A stretch of 64,000 nucleotides of DNA from SFTJ01 sp045613305 (GCA_045613305.1 JAZLAU010000028.1:124001-188000); one strand, 5' to 3'. Shown: positions 8,188 to 18,800, counted from the stretch's first letter. The notes: generated by a model not told the origin, from the letters alone. Translations and numbers: made by a program.

Positions 8188-11100
8188 ATGAAAAAAAGAT
8201 TATTAACAACCATTTTGAGTGTGCTATGCATGATAGGCATAAGCGCTCAAACTCGGTATTGGACCGACCCTGATGCGACTTATGAGCAGCAGACGGTGGT
8301 CTATGCCAAGCTTAACGTGGGCGATTACAGTTTCGGCAATTATTTGCCGAGAGTTGAAATGGCAGCCTTTATCGACGGACAGCTTCGCGATGCGGTAATC
8401 AACGAGAATGATTACTTTAGCGGAACTACTGAAGATAATTCGTTGTATGTGTTTCGTGTAGGTGGTGTAACAGGAGAAGGCGGTGATGTGGGCAAGACCA
8501 TCACGTTCAAACTCTATGACCCACTAACAGGTATTGTGTATCCGTTGACCTCGTCGGCCGTGGTGACATATCAAGGCGATGCCACTACAAGTCAGCCTTC
8601 GGATGCTATTACCTTGAGTTGTAATCCAATTACGGGCATGTCGGTAAATACTGACAAAGTTACCCTTCCAATTGAGATGTATCGTGGCGAACTGTATGGC
8701 TTAGGAGCCTGGACATGGGATAACTTTAACTTTACATTTGCCAATGAAGGTGACGGCACAAAGCCGGAAGGTTATGCAAGCAGTGCAACCTACAAGAAAA
8801 GTGTAGTTAATCCAGCAGACGCCGATGAATCGTATGCCGAGTATTTGTCGGTAGGTGCCAGCGGACTAGTTAACGCAACTAAGACCACACTTGGTTTGAC
8901 CAACGATGCAGCCAAAGTGTTTATAGCACTTGGCAATGGTAAAATAAACTGTGCTTTAAACATAAAGGTTAAAGAGCCAGTAACCAGCATGGAGTTCTCG
9001 ACCGATAGTTTGACTGATGGTAAGCGCAAACTTTACTATAAGCAGCATGCTATTAATATGCCAGCGCTAATTTTTAATGGCGGCGGCAATAACATACCAC
9101 CATACGACCAAAATGTGGAATATAGTTTGTCGGAAGAAGGTGTTGTGGAATTGATAGAGAGAGCCGATGGCGGTGGTTATATGATTAAGCCAGTGGGAAT
9201 GGGTGAAGTTGTACTTACCGCTACATCGAATGCTGTGGCAAAAGACCCAATGATGCAAATAACTCCTGTTACTGCCACCTATACCATTACGGTGGAATCG
9301 GCACTACAGAGCATAAGTTTGTATAGCGAAGCGACAGAAATCAAGTTCTTGAAAACCACAGAGGAAGCAGAGAAAATAACCGAAAGTTTGAAGTTAAACT
9401 ATGCTGATGGCTTTGTTGACGCGTCAGGAACTAGGAATCAATTCACAGTTAAGAGTTCAGACCCAAGTGTTGCAGCAGTGCTCAACACAGGCGGCACCAC
9501 AGAGAGCGAATTGGGCGAAGGCGAAGTGTCGGAAAATACACGCTTGCAAATAAAGTTGAAGAAAGCCGGCACGGCGACATTGACATTCACAAGTGTATAT
9601 GACCCTACAAAGACATTTGTGTTGCCAGTATCGGTTCGCCAAGCACCAGTGAGAATTGCCAACTTCACAGTGGATGGCGTGCAACCATCAAATAGTGATT
9701 ATGAAATATGGGTAGGTAAAACCCATGTTGTGGAATTCGATGTTCTTCCGGCTGACGCTAGTTTCGACGAAAAAGGCTTGTTTAGTTTGAATAGAGGATT
9801 TGAAGAATTTGGTTCTGAAGATTGGATTGATGCGTTTCGTAATGAGTTGCATAAAATAGAATTGGTAAGCAATGAAAACGGACATGTTAAATATAATGTT
9901 AAGATAAATAAGGAGCCAGAGGTCGAAGATTATATAGAGGGCATTGATCCAGAAGATACATTTAGAGATTATTTTGAGGGTTATGCATTTTATAGTGACA
10001 GTGAAGGCCATAAAACAATCGACGGAGATGACCGCCATTTTGTAAATTCCGATAAATATTATATCTCTATCAACACTCCAATCAAATCGGTAGGACTTAA
10101 TCCATCAGAAATCAAAGTTTACAAGGGTGGTAGTGAGATTGTGGTTATGAAAAACGATGGCGATGTTGACGTAATCTATAACGGAGACCCAGAGTTGGTG
10201 CCAACCTATGCAGGCGTGAATGGTGAAATAAAGAGCGAAAGTCCGGAAGGCGTAGTGGAATTGACCAACGACGAAGGTAAGGGCTACTTTACTATTAAGC
10301 CGATGGAAATTGGTGTAGCAACAGTGTCGGTGAAGCCAACTAACGAACTTTACCAAGATGTCGCACCAGCCGAATTGAAGGTTACGGTGAAATCGGCACT
10401 TAGTAAGTTCTATTTCACAATCGACAACATGTACTTCACCGGGTTGACTCAAGAATATTGGTTGCAATATGATGAGGAAAACAAAGCGATAGGTTCGCTA
10501 ATCATCCCAACACCAGATGTAGCGGTGTTGTTGGAAGAAGGTGCTCCCGTAGATGAAGATTTGAAGGCTTACACTATCGAAAGCAGTAATCCAGATGTAG
10601 TAATTGCTGAAGAAAAAGAAGACGGCTGGCAATTGACAGCACTAAAGAAGGGTACTGCTCTATTGAGTTTCATCAACACATATGACCCAAGCAAGGTTAT
10701 TACGTTGACTGTTAATGTAAAGGTGGCAGTGAGCGATGTTAAGATAACTAAGGTTGGTGGCATTGAAATCACTAACGACATTCATGAAGTGGGCGTATCG
10801 GTGGGTCAAACAGTAACCGTTGAAGCCGATGTGATACCTGCTGAAGCCGATTATGATGTGGCTACAATCAAGTTCACTGATATAAAATCGCAACTCGAAG
10901 ACCCAACCTTGTGGTTTACTGAAAAGTCTTCGGAAGTGGTTAACGGCAAGTTGACATTCACATTTGATGTAATTGCTAAGCCTGCAGATATTACTCCTGC
11001 CATTAATTCATACTGGGCATGGACAACTGCAGAAAATGGCGTAAATAACGCATTGTCATCACGTTATGTGTCATTGAATGTTAAGCAAGGCGTTAACGCC

Positions 11101-13509
11101 ATAGATGTTCCATATAGCCATCAAATTATGCTTACAACCGAAGAGCAAGCCGCTGGTGGTGAATCGTTTACAATCACTCCAACCATTTTGCCAGAAGATG
11201 CAAACAACAAGGAATATACCGTGGTGTCATCGCATCCTGACATAGTGGAAGTGGTAGAAACCGACAATGGCATAACATTCTTGGCAAAGGCATTGACTCC
11301 AGAAGCGTATACATTGGACGATGTTGTTAAGTTGACATTTACAAGTGTTGACAATCCAACAGTTACAGGCGTGACACAAGTGTATGTGCACCGTCCGCTT
11401 GAATCGGTGGCTATTACCGAAATAGATGGTGCCCAGGTAGACGATAATTGTGAGGTTTACACCAACAACGAAGTTACCATTAAGATGCAAGTGAGCCCAG
11501 CCGATGCAAGAGTTACTGCTAAGAGCCTACAATTGATGTTGAACAATGCCGAACTTGGCGAAGAATGGTTTAATGCTAAGAGCCAATTGACTCAAAGCCA
11601 AGACGACCCATCGGTGTACAGCATTACCGTTAACATGGCAAAAGCAACTGAAGACGGTGAGCCTATATTGATTAATGCAACTGTTCAAGGTCCAAACGAA
11701 AGCGGTTCGTACATATATCTTTCTGATGAAGTGACAATGACAGTATTGTCGCAAGTAAGCGAATTTACAGTTCCAGAAGAAGTGGTGATATGGATTGGTG
11801 AAGAAGGCGCAGAAAAGGAACTTGACGTGACTGTTACGCCAAACGACACAAAACTCCCACTAATGTTTGAACCTGTCATAATGGACCAATCGGCATATGT
11901 GAGAGTTGATGAAACTGATTTCGGATTTGGTTATACTTTGGTTGCTTACCGTAAGCCAGAAGGTGGTGTGATTAACTTCACCGTGTCGCACCCAAGTAAT
12001 GCTGAATTGACAAAGACCATGCAAGTTATTGTCAAGAAGAAGGTTTTACGCATTGAATATGATATTCCAAAAGAAGGATTCAACGGAGAATTATACAACG
12101 ACGGTGTTGCAATGAAACTCCCTGGAATTATTTACGAACCAGAAGATGCTGACTTCGATGCAAGCAAGTTGATTTATTCGATTGAAGCAGATGAACTACT
12201 TGACGAAGGCTGGGTTGCTGCTGAACTTATCGAAAAAGAAGACGGTTTGTATGTAGTGGCCAAGGCATTAGTAAACGGCTTTAATGTAGTTGCACAATAT
12301 GATGACTCGGAACAAGAAGAAACAGAAGTGCCAACTGACAACGAAGAGTTGAAGAAGTATTGCTGGTTTAGTGTAGGAGTGAAGAACACAATAGGCGAAG
12401 GCTGGAGTTGGATTTCGGCACTTGGCGGAGATGTGTTTGTAGACGATTTCTACAGTTACGATGAGTCAGGAATGCTTACTGGTTCGGTGGTAGAAGAAGT
12501 GCGTAGCCAAAGCGAATTGACAATCTACGATACCAATTGGAACACCTTCTTCGGAAATCTATATAACATAAGTCCTTATGGCGGAGCATATAAGATTAAG
12601 GTTAAGGCAGGCGCAACAGTTGACCTTATGCCAATGGAAAGGTATATGGGAATCAGTACTGAAATTTACTTGCGTCAAGGCTGGAACTGGGTGGCATATC
12701 CATATGAATATGATTATCCATTGGCCGACATCTTCGATGCATCGAAGTTGGTTGAAGGCTCAACCATATTAGCGAAGAACGGAGGTTTTGCTAATGTAGT
12801 AGGTGGCGCATGGCAAGGCACACTTGAAACCTTGACAGCCGGCGAAGGCTATATGCTACAATCAGGCTCAGAAGTAGAAGCATATAGTATGCCAGACCGC
12901 ACTGACCTTGCTCAAGGCTCATGGGCAGAAGAAACCAGCACCGCCAACACCTTGGCAGCACGCAACGCACGCGGCAGCCGCTTGGCAACCGTTTGGGAAT
13001 ATGACACTCGCCGCTTTGCTAACACAATGGCGATACTTGGTAAGTTGGATGTAGAATATCCAGAAGACTACACCATCGGTGTATTCGTGGGCGATGAATG
13101 TCGTGGTGAAGGTAAGATTGTGAACGGTATGGCTTATATCACCGCTGGTGGCGAATCGGGCGAAACCTTGACATTCAAACTATACAACACATTCAACGGA
13201 GAATATAGCACAGTAGACACCGAATTGGCATTTGGCGCGATGGCCGGCACAATGCAGCAGCCAGTGGTATTGGCAGGCATTAGCGGCATCGACGAAGTGA
13301 ATATGGGTGGCGAAAGCATATACTTCAGCGGTGACGTGTTGAACCTTGGCAACTATAACGGAACAGCAATGCTTACTACTATCGATGGTAAGATATTGGC
13401 TAAGACAACTGAAAAGACAATCTCGGTTGACGGTTTGTCGGCAGGTGTTTATGTTGTGGTTGTGGAAAGTGACAACGGTCGCTTAGTGAAAAAGATTACT
13501 AAAATGTGA
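8188..13509 (+). CDS. Giant secreted protein with Ig-like repeats and a Por-type C-terminal tail
   Basis: The 1773-residue protein has a signal peptide (MKKRLLTTILSVLCMIGISA, cleavage before QTRYW). Residues ~25-145 form a module starting 'YAKLNVGDYSFGNYLPRVEM'. From ~150 to ~1420 there are many all-beta repeats of Big_2/Ig-like character. They repeat patterns such as 'VEVVETDNGITFLAKAL', 'LTFTSVDNPT', and openers of the type 'VKITKVGGIEIT' and 'VAITEIDGAQV'. Residues ~1430-1600 contain two related segments with 'GWSWISAL' and 'GWNWVAYPYEY'. A module at ~1605-1700 ('ILGKLDVEYPEDYTIGVFVG', 'LTFKLYNTFNG') resembles the N-terminal one. The last ~70 residues ('AMLTTIDGKILAKT', 'GLSAGVYVVVVESDNGRLVK') have the shape of a type A type-IX-secretion sorting domain. 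The protein is likely surface-exposed, possibly an adhesin. No enzyme motif was seen. A terminator follows. Confidence 0.75.
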   Translation: MKKRLLTTILSVLCMIGISAQTRYWTDPDATYEQQTVVYAKLNVGDYSFGNYLPRVEMAAFIDGQLRDAVINENDYFSGTTEDNSLYVFRVGGVTGEGGDVGKTITFKLYDPLTGIVYPLTSSAVVTYQGDATTSQPSDAITLSCNPITGMSVNTDKVTLPIEMYRGELYGLGAWTWDNFNFTFANEGDGTKPEGYASSATYKKSVVNPADADESYAEYLSVGASGLVNATKTTLGLTNDAAKVFIALGNGKINCALNIKVKEPVTSMEFSTDSLTDGKRKLYYKQHAINMPALIFNGGGNNIPPYDQNVEYSLSEEGVVELIERADGGGYMIKPVGMGEVVLTATSNAVAKDPMMQITPVTATYTITVESALQSISLYSEATEIKFLKTTEEAEKITESLKLNYADGFVDASGTRNQFTVKSSDPSVAAVLNTGGTTESELGEGEVSENTRLQIKLKKAGTATLTFTSVYDPTKTFVLPVSVRQAPVRIANFTVDGVQPSNSDYEIWVGKTHVVEFDVLPADASFDEKGLFSLNRGFEEFGSEDWIDAFRNELHKIELVSNENGHVKYNVKINKEPEVEDYIEGIDPEDTFRDYFEGYAFYSDSEGHKTIDGDDRHFVNSDKYYISINTPIKSVGLNPSEIKVYKGGSEIVVMKNDGDVDVIYNGDPELVPTYAGVNGEIKSESPEGVVELTNDEGKGYFTIKPMEIGVATVSVKPTNELYQDVAPAELKVTVKSALSKFYFTIDNMYFTGLTQEYWLQYDEENKAIGSLIIPTPDVAVLLEEGAPVDEDLKAYTIESSNPDVVIAEEKEDGWQLTALKKGTALLSFINTYDPSKVITLTVNVKVAVSDVKITKVGGIEITNDIHEVGVSVGQTVTVEADVIPAEADYDVATIKFTDIKSQLEDPTLWFTEKSSEVVNGKLTFTFDVIAKPADITPAINSYWAWTTAENGVNNALSSRYVSLNVKQGVNAIDVPYSHQIMLTTEEQAAGGESFTITPTILPEDANNKEYTVVSSHPDIVEVVETDNGITFLAKALTPEAYTLDDVVKLTFTSVDNPTVTGVTQVYVHRPLESVAITEIDGAQVDDNCEVYTNNEVTIKMQVSPADARVTAKSLQLMLNNAELGEEWFNAKSQLTQSQDDPSVYSITVNMAKATEDGEPILINATVQGPNESGSYIYLSDEVTMTVLSQVSEFTVPEEVVIWIGEEGAEKELDVTVTPNDTKLPLMFEPVIMDQSAYVRVDETDFGFGYTLVAYRKPEGGVINFTVSHPSNAELTKTMQVIVKKKVLRIEYDIPKEGFNGELYNDGVAMKLPGIIYEPEDADFDASKLIYSIEADELLDEGWVAAELIEKEDGLYVVAKALVNGFNVVAQYDDSEQEETEVPTDNEELKKYCWFSVGVKNTIGEGWSWISALGGDVFVDDFYSYDESGMLTGSVVEEVRSQSELTIYDTNWNTFFGNLYNISPYGGAYKIKVKAGATVDLMPMERYMGISTEIYLRQGWNWVAYPYEYDYPLADIFDASKLVEGSTILAKNGGFANVVGGAWQGTLETLTAGEGYMLQSGSEVEAYSMPDRTDLAQGSWAEETSTANTLAARNARGSRLATVWEYDTRRFANTMAILGKLDVEYPEDYTIGVFVGDECRGEGKIVNGMAYITAGGESGETLTFKLYNTFNGEYSTVDTELAFGAMAGTMQQPVVLAGISGIDEVNMGGESIYFSGDVLNLGNYNGTAMLTTIDGKILAKTTEKTISVDGLSAGVYVVVVESDNGRLVKKITKM

Positions 13510-13531
13510 TTACTATAATAATTAGGATAGA

Positions 13532-13585
13532 CACCCCTTCTCGTGCAACTGGAAGGGAAGGGGTGCTACCCTTTTCATTTTTTTT
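13532..13585 (+). terminator. Terminator after the giant surface protein gene
   Basis: CACCCCTTC (13532-13540) pairs with GAAGGGGTG (13557-13565). Downstream lies CCCTTTTCATTTTTTTT, so the T tract sits a few bases from the stem. Confidence 0.6.
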
Positions 13586-13623
13586 AAAGGCGAAAACTGA
13601 ATTATATTATAGGCATAGCCAAA

Positions 13624-13663
13624 CAAGAGTCACCTCAAAACCAAGGGTTTGAGGTGACTCTTG
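13624..13663 (-). terminator. 16-base perfect hairpin between convergent genes
   Basis: Arms 13624-13639 and 13648-13663 are exact reverse complements with an 8-base loop. It lies 22 bases past the stop codon of the minus-strand gene ending at 13685. On that strand it is followed only by TTTGGC, so it is a likely but T-poor terminator or 3'-end stabiliser. Confidence 0.5.
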
Positions 13664-13684
13664 CATATAGAAAAAGAGGATTTA

Positions 13685-14485
13685 TTACTCCCGGCTATTA
13701 ACAATGAAATAGGGGTGAGCGGCGAGGAAATTTTTGAGGTCGAGCATCATTGCGCTATACATATCTTTTGATTTCATGAGAAAAGACGGATGATAACTGT
13801 TTATCACTATTTTGCGCGTAGATGGCGAGAAGTGCACCCAATCGGCATCGGAGAAAGGCATCATGTCGGGCAGATAGCACTCTTTGATGAAGTCTTTAAT
13901 CAGGCCGCTGCCACCGCAACATAGTAATATGTTTGCATCGTACATGATGATTTGTTCTTTCAGGAAGTCGGCATATCGGTAAATGTGAGCCTTGAGTTCA
14001 GAATTAGATATTGAAGATGTGCCGATTTGTTTTTTGCAATTCACTCGGGCAATGGGAGCAGAGCAATAAAATTCGCGCAACTCGTTCCACGAAGGAGTGT
14101 CGTCGTAGGGTAATATTTCACCGCCATTTAATGCGTTAATAAGCGCATAGGCCCATAGTGTGAGGTTGCGATAAAAAGTTATGCCTTGAGTGGTTACAAT
14201 GTGTCCCATGTGGTTTTTGCGAATCGATTCGATGCGAATGTCGTCCATGCCGCCGTTAAGGGTGGTGTCTTTTGTCAGTATCAGCAGCCGGCACTTTGCA
14301 TTGGTCCAGAGTTGAGTTTCGTTGCCGGGTTGCATTTCCCAACAGCCATTAATGTTTTTGCATTCGCCGCGAAACAGCACTCCGTCGTAAGCAAACTCGT
14401 CGCACCCAACGCCATCTCTTTCAAAATAGGCTTGTGCCCAACGGGCAAACAATGCCTCTTCTTTTTCGCGAATTGTAGTGCTCAT
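13685..14485 (-). CDS. Uracil-DNA-glycosylase-superfamily-like protein
   Basis: The 266-residue protein starts at ATG 14485 (MSTTIREKEEAL). The frame is open further upstream, but that stretch is the neighbouring small gene in another frame. Features that recall the UDG fold are a central strand 'CRLLILTKDT', a helix-strand 'FLKEQIIMYDANILLCCGGS' (compare the 'Ei.ll.P.vivaLG' pattern of family 4/5 UDGs), and 'VINSYHPSFLM', matching the late HPS motif. A standard GEAPG or GQDPYH motif I is not obvious, so it may bind or process nucleic acid differently. Its start overlaps the stop codon of the 59-residue upstream gene by one base, which points to translational coupling. Assignment is tentative. 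Confidence 0.5.
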   Translation of the reverse strand: MSTTIREKEEALFARWAQAYFERDGVGCDEFAYDGVLFRGECKNINGCWEMQPGNETQLWTNAKCRLLILTKDTTLNGGMDDIRIESIRKNHMGHIVTTQGITFYRNLTLWAYALINALNGGEILPYDDTPSWNELREFYCSAPIARVNCKKQIGTSSISNSELKAHIYRYADFLKEQIIMYDANILLCCGGSGLIKDFIKECYLPDMMPFSDADWVHFSPSTRKIVINSYHPSFLMKSKDMYSAMMLDLKNFLAAHPYFIVNSRE

Positions 14486-14664
14486 CAGTTGCCCGATTTT
14501 GCAGAAAGAATTGCACCTCCCACACAACCAATTGCCCCGCCTATCAATGCCAAAGTGAGAGTCACTGGTGCGCCCACTGTCATTGCTATACCTACTGCCA
14601 TGCCTGCTCCAATTGTTGCACATGTTCCTGCTGCTGCGATTTCTTTTGATGTTTCGTTTGCCAT
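14485..14664 (-). CDS. 59-residue glycine-zipper hydrophobic peptide
   Basis: A complete frame runs from ATG at 14664 to TGA at 14485-14487. The product starts 'MANETSKEIAAAGTCATIG' and continues with a Gly/Ala-rich stretch ('GAGMAVGIAMTVGAP', 'LALIGGAIGCVGGAIL') before ending 'SAKSGN'. Spaced glycines (GxxxG and GxxxA type) over ~40 hydrophobic residues are typical of glycine-zipper membrane peptides, including some bacteriocins, holin-like toxins and phage tail-associated peptides. The stop codon overlaps the ATG of the downstream UDG-like gene (TGATG), so the two are probably translated together. A TAACTTTG -7-like element lies at 14743-14736 upstream. Function unknown; the intact frame, good start and overlap support a real gene. 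Confidence 0.65.
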   Translation of the reverse strand: MANETSKEIAAAGTCATIGAGMAVGIAMTVGAPVTLTLALIGGAIGCVGGAILSAKSGN

Positions 14665-14687
14665 AATTTTTAAAAATTTATAAGATT

Positions 14688-14712
14688 AAAAAATAGCCGC
14701 TTCACAAGCGAC
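14688..14712 (-). terminator. Hairpin with T tract in the leader of the glycine-zipper gene
   Basis: On the minus strand GTCGCTT-GTG-AAGCGGC forms a 7-base stem with one G-U pair, followed by TATTTTTTAAT. It lies between the 340-residue gene (stop at 14781) and the glycine-zipper start at 14664. It could end the upstream transcript, or attenuate transcription begun at the candidate promoter at 14743-14736. Confidence 0.5.
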
Positions 14713-14735
14713 CGACTCCGTTTTGGAATCTATGG

Positions 14736-14743
14736 CAAAGTTA
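14736..14743 (-). promoter_or_regulatory. Candidate Bacteroidetes -7 element for the glycine-zipper / UDG-like pair
   Basis: Read on the minus strand the octamer is TAACTTTG, a full match to TAnnTTTG, 72 bases before the ATG at 14664. No clear -33 TTG is seen at the expected distance, so the call is weak. Confidence 0.35.
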
Positions 14744-14780
14744 TTTCGCATTATTTGGGGCTACTATGACGTCTAATTTT

Positions 14781-15803
14781 TTATATGCGATTTTTCTGCT
14801 CGTCAACCCGGTGTTGCACCGTAGTAATGATTTTTTGAATGTGGTTTATGGTTTTTGTGCTTATTTTATTGGTCATTTTTTGTCTGCGGATGTCTTCAAG
14901 CGGTTTTTTGTTAGCTGCTATAAAGTTAGGTATAAACAGTTTCCACGACACGCGGTCTTTGGCTTTTGCGCGTATGAGGTCGTTAAACGACACTATGAGT
15001 TCCACAAATTCGCTATTAAACCAATTGTTTATAATCCAGCATTTTTCGTAAATGCGGCAGGGCTTTATCACGTTTTCTTCGTTGAGCACCTGTATGAGTG
15101 TTTCAAAATATAGTTTAGCGTCGGTGCAATAAATGTCGTCGTCAAAACTCTTCAGTACCTCTTCGTAGGCCTTGCAAGTGTATCGTGTGTTCACCATCTT
15201 GCCATCTTGCTGACTGAGATGTTCGGTTGCGTCGCTACTTGTTGGCACGGTGTAATCTCCGCCATCAAAGAAATCTTGGTAAACGTTTCGGATGATTTTC
15301 GTGGCCAAAGCCGCAACACCTTCAACACTTTCTTCCTCTCCCAATCTGTACCAGAATGGCCAGTAGGTGTTGTCGTTGACGTTGTTGGTGGGAATGTCGC
15401 GCTCCGAAAAATCTAAGTCGACAAAAGTGTTGTTTAATGCCCTTATCACTTCGGGCTTTAAGAGTTTCCACTCTGCGTTGCATGCTTTAACCTGATGCGA
15501 AATGTTTTTTGTTTCATCAAGAATGCATTTACAGCCGAAATATATTCCGTAGGCAAAATCTTTTGAGTCAAACTCCACTAGGAACTCATAGCGGCGCCCG
15601 TCTTTGCCCGTAAGCCACAGGTGGCCATCGGTGTTGCGCAATTTGTACATGATGTGAGTAGTGGCAGCAGAATTGCGTACACTGTTGTTGAGCTCAAAGT
15701 CGCTGTCACAGTCCAGCGCCTTTATTTTTTTGCAATATCGGTCAATGTATTCGTTGACCATTCCTTGAGTGATGTTCTTTATTTCGTCTTGAGAGTTTTG
15801 CAT
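14781..15803 (-). CDS. Uncharacterised 340-residue protein
   Basis: I do not recognise this family. It has no signal peptide or membrane helix, so it is probably cytoplasmic. Visible features are a charged, helical N terminus ('EYIDRYCKKIKALDCDSDFE'), a beta-rich middle with 'RRYEFLVEFDSKDFAYGIYF', an aromatic-rich 'NTYWPFWYRLGEEE' segment, several cysteines, and a basic, helical C terminus ('RRQKMTNKISTKTINHIQK'). The run of aromatic and acidic residues in the middle recalls PD-(D/E)XK-like proteins, but I could not place the catalytic residues. It lies 83 bases downstream of the exonuclease-helicase fusion on the same strand and may share its transcript, hence a possible accessory factor. 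Confidence 0.6.
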   Translation of the reverse strand: MQNSQDEIKNITQGMVNEYIDRYCKKIKALDCDSDFELNNSVRNSAATTHIMYKLRNTDGHLWLTGKDGRRYEFLVEFDSKDFAYGIYFGCKCILDETKNISHQVKACNAEWKLLKPEVIRALNNTFVDLDFSERDIPTNNVNDNTYWPFWYRLGEEESVEGVAALATKIIRNVYQDFFDGGDYTVPTSSDATEHLSQQDGKMVNTRYTCKAYEEVLKSFDDDIYCTDAKLYFETLIQVLNEENVIKPCRIYEKCWIINNWFNSEFVELIVSFNDLIRAKAKDRVSWKLFIPNFIAANKKPLEDIRRQKMTNKISTKTINHIQKIITTVQHRVDEQKNRI

Positions 15804-15886
15804 AATGCGTCGAGGTTTAATAACATTGCAAAGATATCACATTTACCCCAAAGTCATAGGAGAAATAAACGCCGTATGCCGATGAG

Positions 15887-18800
15887 TTATGGCAAAAGCG
15901 GCAGGGCAAAAGGGCGCTCTGTGTTAGGCTCGGTGAGCGAGAGGTTTAGGTCGGCCAGCATCACAGCAGTTTCGGGCTCCTCTTTCGGCGCATCTTTTGG
16001 TTTCCATGCCACAATAAAACGAACCCTTGCCGAAGTTACACTGTAACCTCGTTTAATCCATTCGTCGAGCGAGGCTTTCATTCGTTTAGACACTTGCCCA
16101 ATCTTTATAGTATTGCCATTGCTTAAAGAGGCATAGAAAAACGAGTCCTTGTAGGTTAAACTGTCGCCGCTCTGCATTGAAAGCACTTCTCGTTTAATGT
16201 TCTTAAACCATCCTAAGTTAATGTCTTTGTGAGACAGTTGAAGAATGACATCGGTAGGCGCTGAATATTGTGATTTGTCGATGAAATAATTGTCGGTGGG
16301 CATGTGGTTGAATATTCGTGTGTTGGTGTGCGCAATAAGCTGTTTTTTTGCACGAGTTATACCCACATAATAGCGGCGCATTATGTCATCATCGTTTGTG
16401 TTGTTGCCGTTAATCAGCATGAACACGCGGTCAAACTCTCGGCCTTTAGCCTTATGAATGGTAGAGACAATTATTTCGTTGTCCGACAATTCGCAGAAGT
16501 CTTCAACCGACGATTCGTATACGAATTCCTTGAAGTCGGAGTAATATTTTGTTTTATTTGTTTGCTCAAATGAGTTAATGCACTGTTTCACATAAGGTAG
16601 GCAAGTGCTACGTTGGTAATAACGGAAAGTTGCATCCTTGGCCTTATCCCAAGCCTCGTCGGTAATGAGGGTTGAATAGGCATTGCTATCGATTGATTTT
16701 TGGAAATATTTCATTTCGGCAAGGTTGCAGAAACGGAATCCTTCCATCGATTCTATCAGCTTGCACTTGATGCCGTTTTTGCGCAAGAGAGCCACCACAA
16801 TTGCAGCTTCTTCGTTGGTGTGAGTGAGAACGCATGTTGAGGGTTGAGGTTTGCGGAACACGATATCGTCAAGCAGAGGTTGGAAAAGCATTTTGCTACT
16901 GTGCGACACAATGCTAACGTAACCATTATGGGCGCTCATCGACGTGATAGACGTTTTCTTGAGTCGTTGGCTAATGTTTTTAGTGAAAGCGTTGGCAAAA
17001 TTCACTATATGCTTGGCGCTACGATAGTTTTCGGTCATTTCGATGAAACGCGCACCGGGTTCTTTCGTTAGTTGAAGCATGTGTGAAGAGTTTGAGCCAC
17101 GGAACTCATATATGTTTTGGTCGTCGTCGCCCACGGCAATCACGCGCATTTCTTCGTTGTTGTCCATGAGGGCCTTAACCAGTGAAAATTCTTTGATGCT
17201 CATATCTTGAGCTTCGTCGATAACTAAAACAGTCTTGCCGATTTTATTAGGCTCAACTTCGCCGTTTTTAATCATTTCGGCTGCTTGTGCTACTACATCT
17301 TTGGCGTCGTCGAGGTTGCCAATTCGACCAAGAAGGTCAAAGCAGTAGGAATGGAATGTTTTGATTTCTACGAAGTGAGCGGCGTTGCCGATGAGCTGAA
17401 TCAATCGCTGTTTGAATTCTGTGGCTGCGGCTCTTGAGAAGGTCAACATGAGCAATTGTTCGTGTTTTACGTCTTCGAGAAGGAGCAGTGAGGCCAATTT
17501 GTGTACTAAAACACGGGTTTTTCCGCTGCCGGTACCTGCTGCTACTACAATGCATCGCGACTGTTTGTCGGTAACGATTTCCATTTGACGTTTAGAAAGT
17601 TGACTAAACAGTTGGCGATATTTTTCGGGAGTTATGTTGCGTTGAATTTCATACTGACGCTCGCCTTTGAAATATTTTGCAATAAACTTTTTGTAGTCCA
17701 TTTGGAAGTAGTCTTGCACGTATTGCAGAGCAGCGTCGTAGTCTTTCACCATCAGGTTGGCATATTCGCCTACGATATGCACTTGTTGAATTTTTTGTTT
17801 GTAAAATTCGTTTAGCATAGTGTAGTCGTCTTGCTTGTAGCGTGCGCGTTGGTCTTTAATGCGCTTTATGTTCATTGCGTTATAAAGCACCAAGAATCCG
17901 CCTTCGAGTTTGAGTGCACCGATTTTAGAAAGATAGAGCAAGGCTTCTTCAATGTCTTCCAACTGAATGTCAACGAGGTTGTAGAACATTGTTTGTTGAT
18001 TGCTGTTGATAAACTTCAGCAACTCGATGACAGAGAATTTAATGGCGTTGTCGGGCTGGGGCGAAGTGTTGCCGTTTTCGGCTTGTTGATATAGCCAATC
18101 AATAGCCATGCGACAGATGTCGATGCGCTTGTTGAAACGCTTTAATGTGATGTCCATGCTGGCCTGCCGCGAAATTTCGATGTTGCGGTTTGAGTCCTCC
18201 TTTTTGTGGGTATAGTCTTTGATGGTAAGGAAGTAGAGCAACGTGCGAATGTCTTTTTCTTTCGAGAAAGTAAGGCCGGTGCTAATGGCGTTGTCGTTGA
18301 TTTGTTTGTATGAAATTCGGAGTGCTCCGTCGGTTATTTGCGACAGGATGTATTGCTCTAATTTAGCAAAACGTTCGAGCAGAGTCATCGATTTTTTTAG
18401 AGAGTCGCCGGCATCGTGCATGTAGGCCGACATGTCTTTAGAATCGGCCAAAATGCCTTCTTGTCGCATTCGTTCAACCGCAGAAATCACTTCGGTTTTA
18501 CGCATGCCTAAGATGTCGGCCAGGTAGTCGATTCTCGATTCGGCTTCGGCGTCCTGACCTTTGGCGATGCTCTTTTGAGAAATCAGCGATTTGATGATTC
18601 TCACCACTTGCTCTATTTCTTGCGATTCGAAGAGGGTAGATTCGGTGATTCGCTTTCGGGCTTCGTCAAGGTTTTTAACGGTGATGCCGGTGGCGTAAAC
18701 GTGGGGCACATTGTTTCCGCGTTCGAGGTAGCCGCTTTGTTCGAGAGTGGCTAAAGCAGTGCGCACTCGGGTTTCGATGTCCGACACCGAGTCGTCCCAC

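Noticed and set aside
13624..13663. 16-base perfect inverted repeat considered as an insertion-element end or attachment site
   Set aside because: It lies between two convergent gene ends, has only an 8-base loop, and no transposase or second copy is nearby, so a transcript-end hairpin is simpler.
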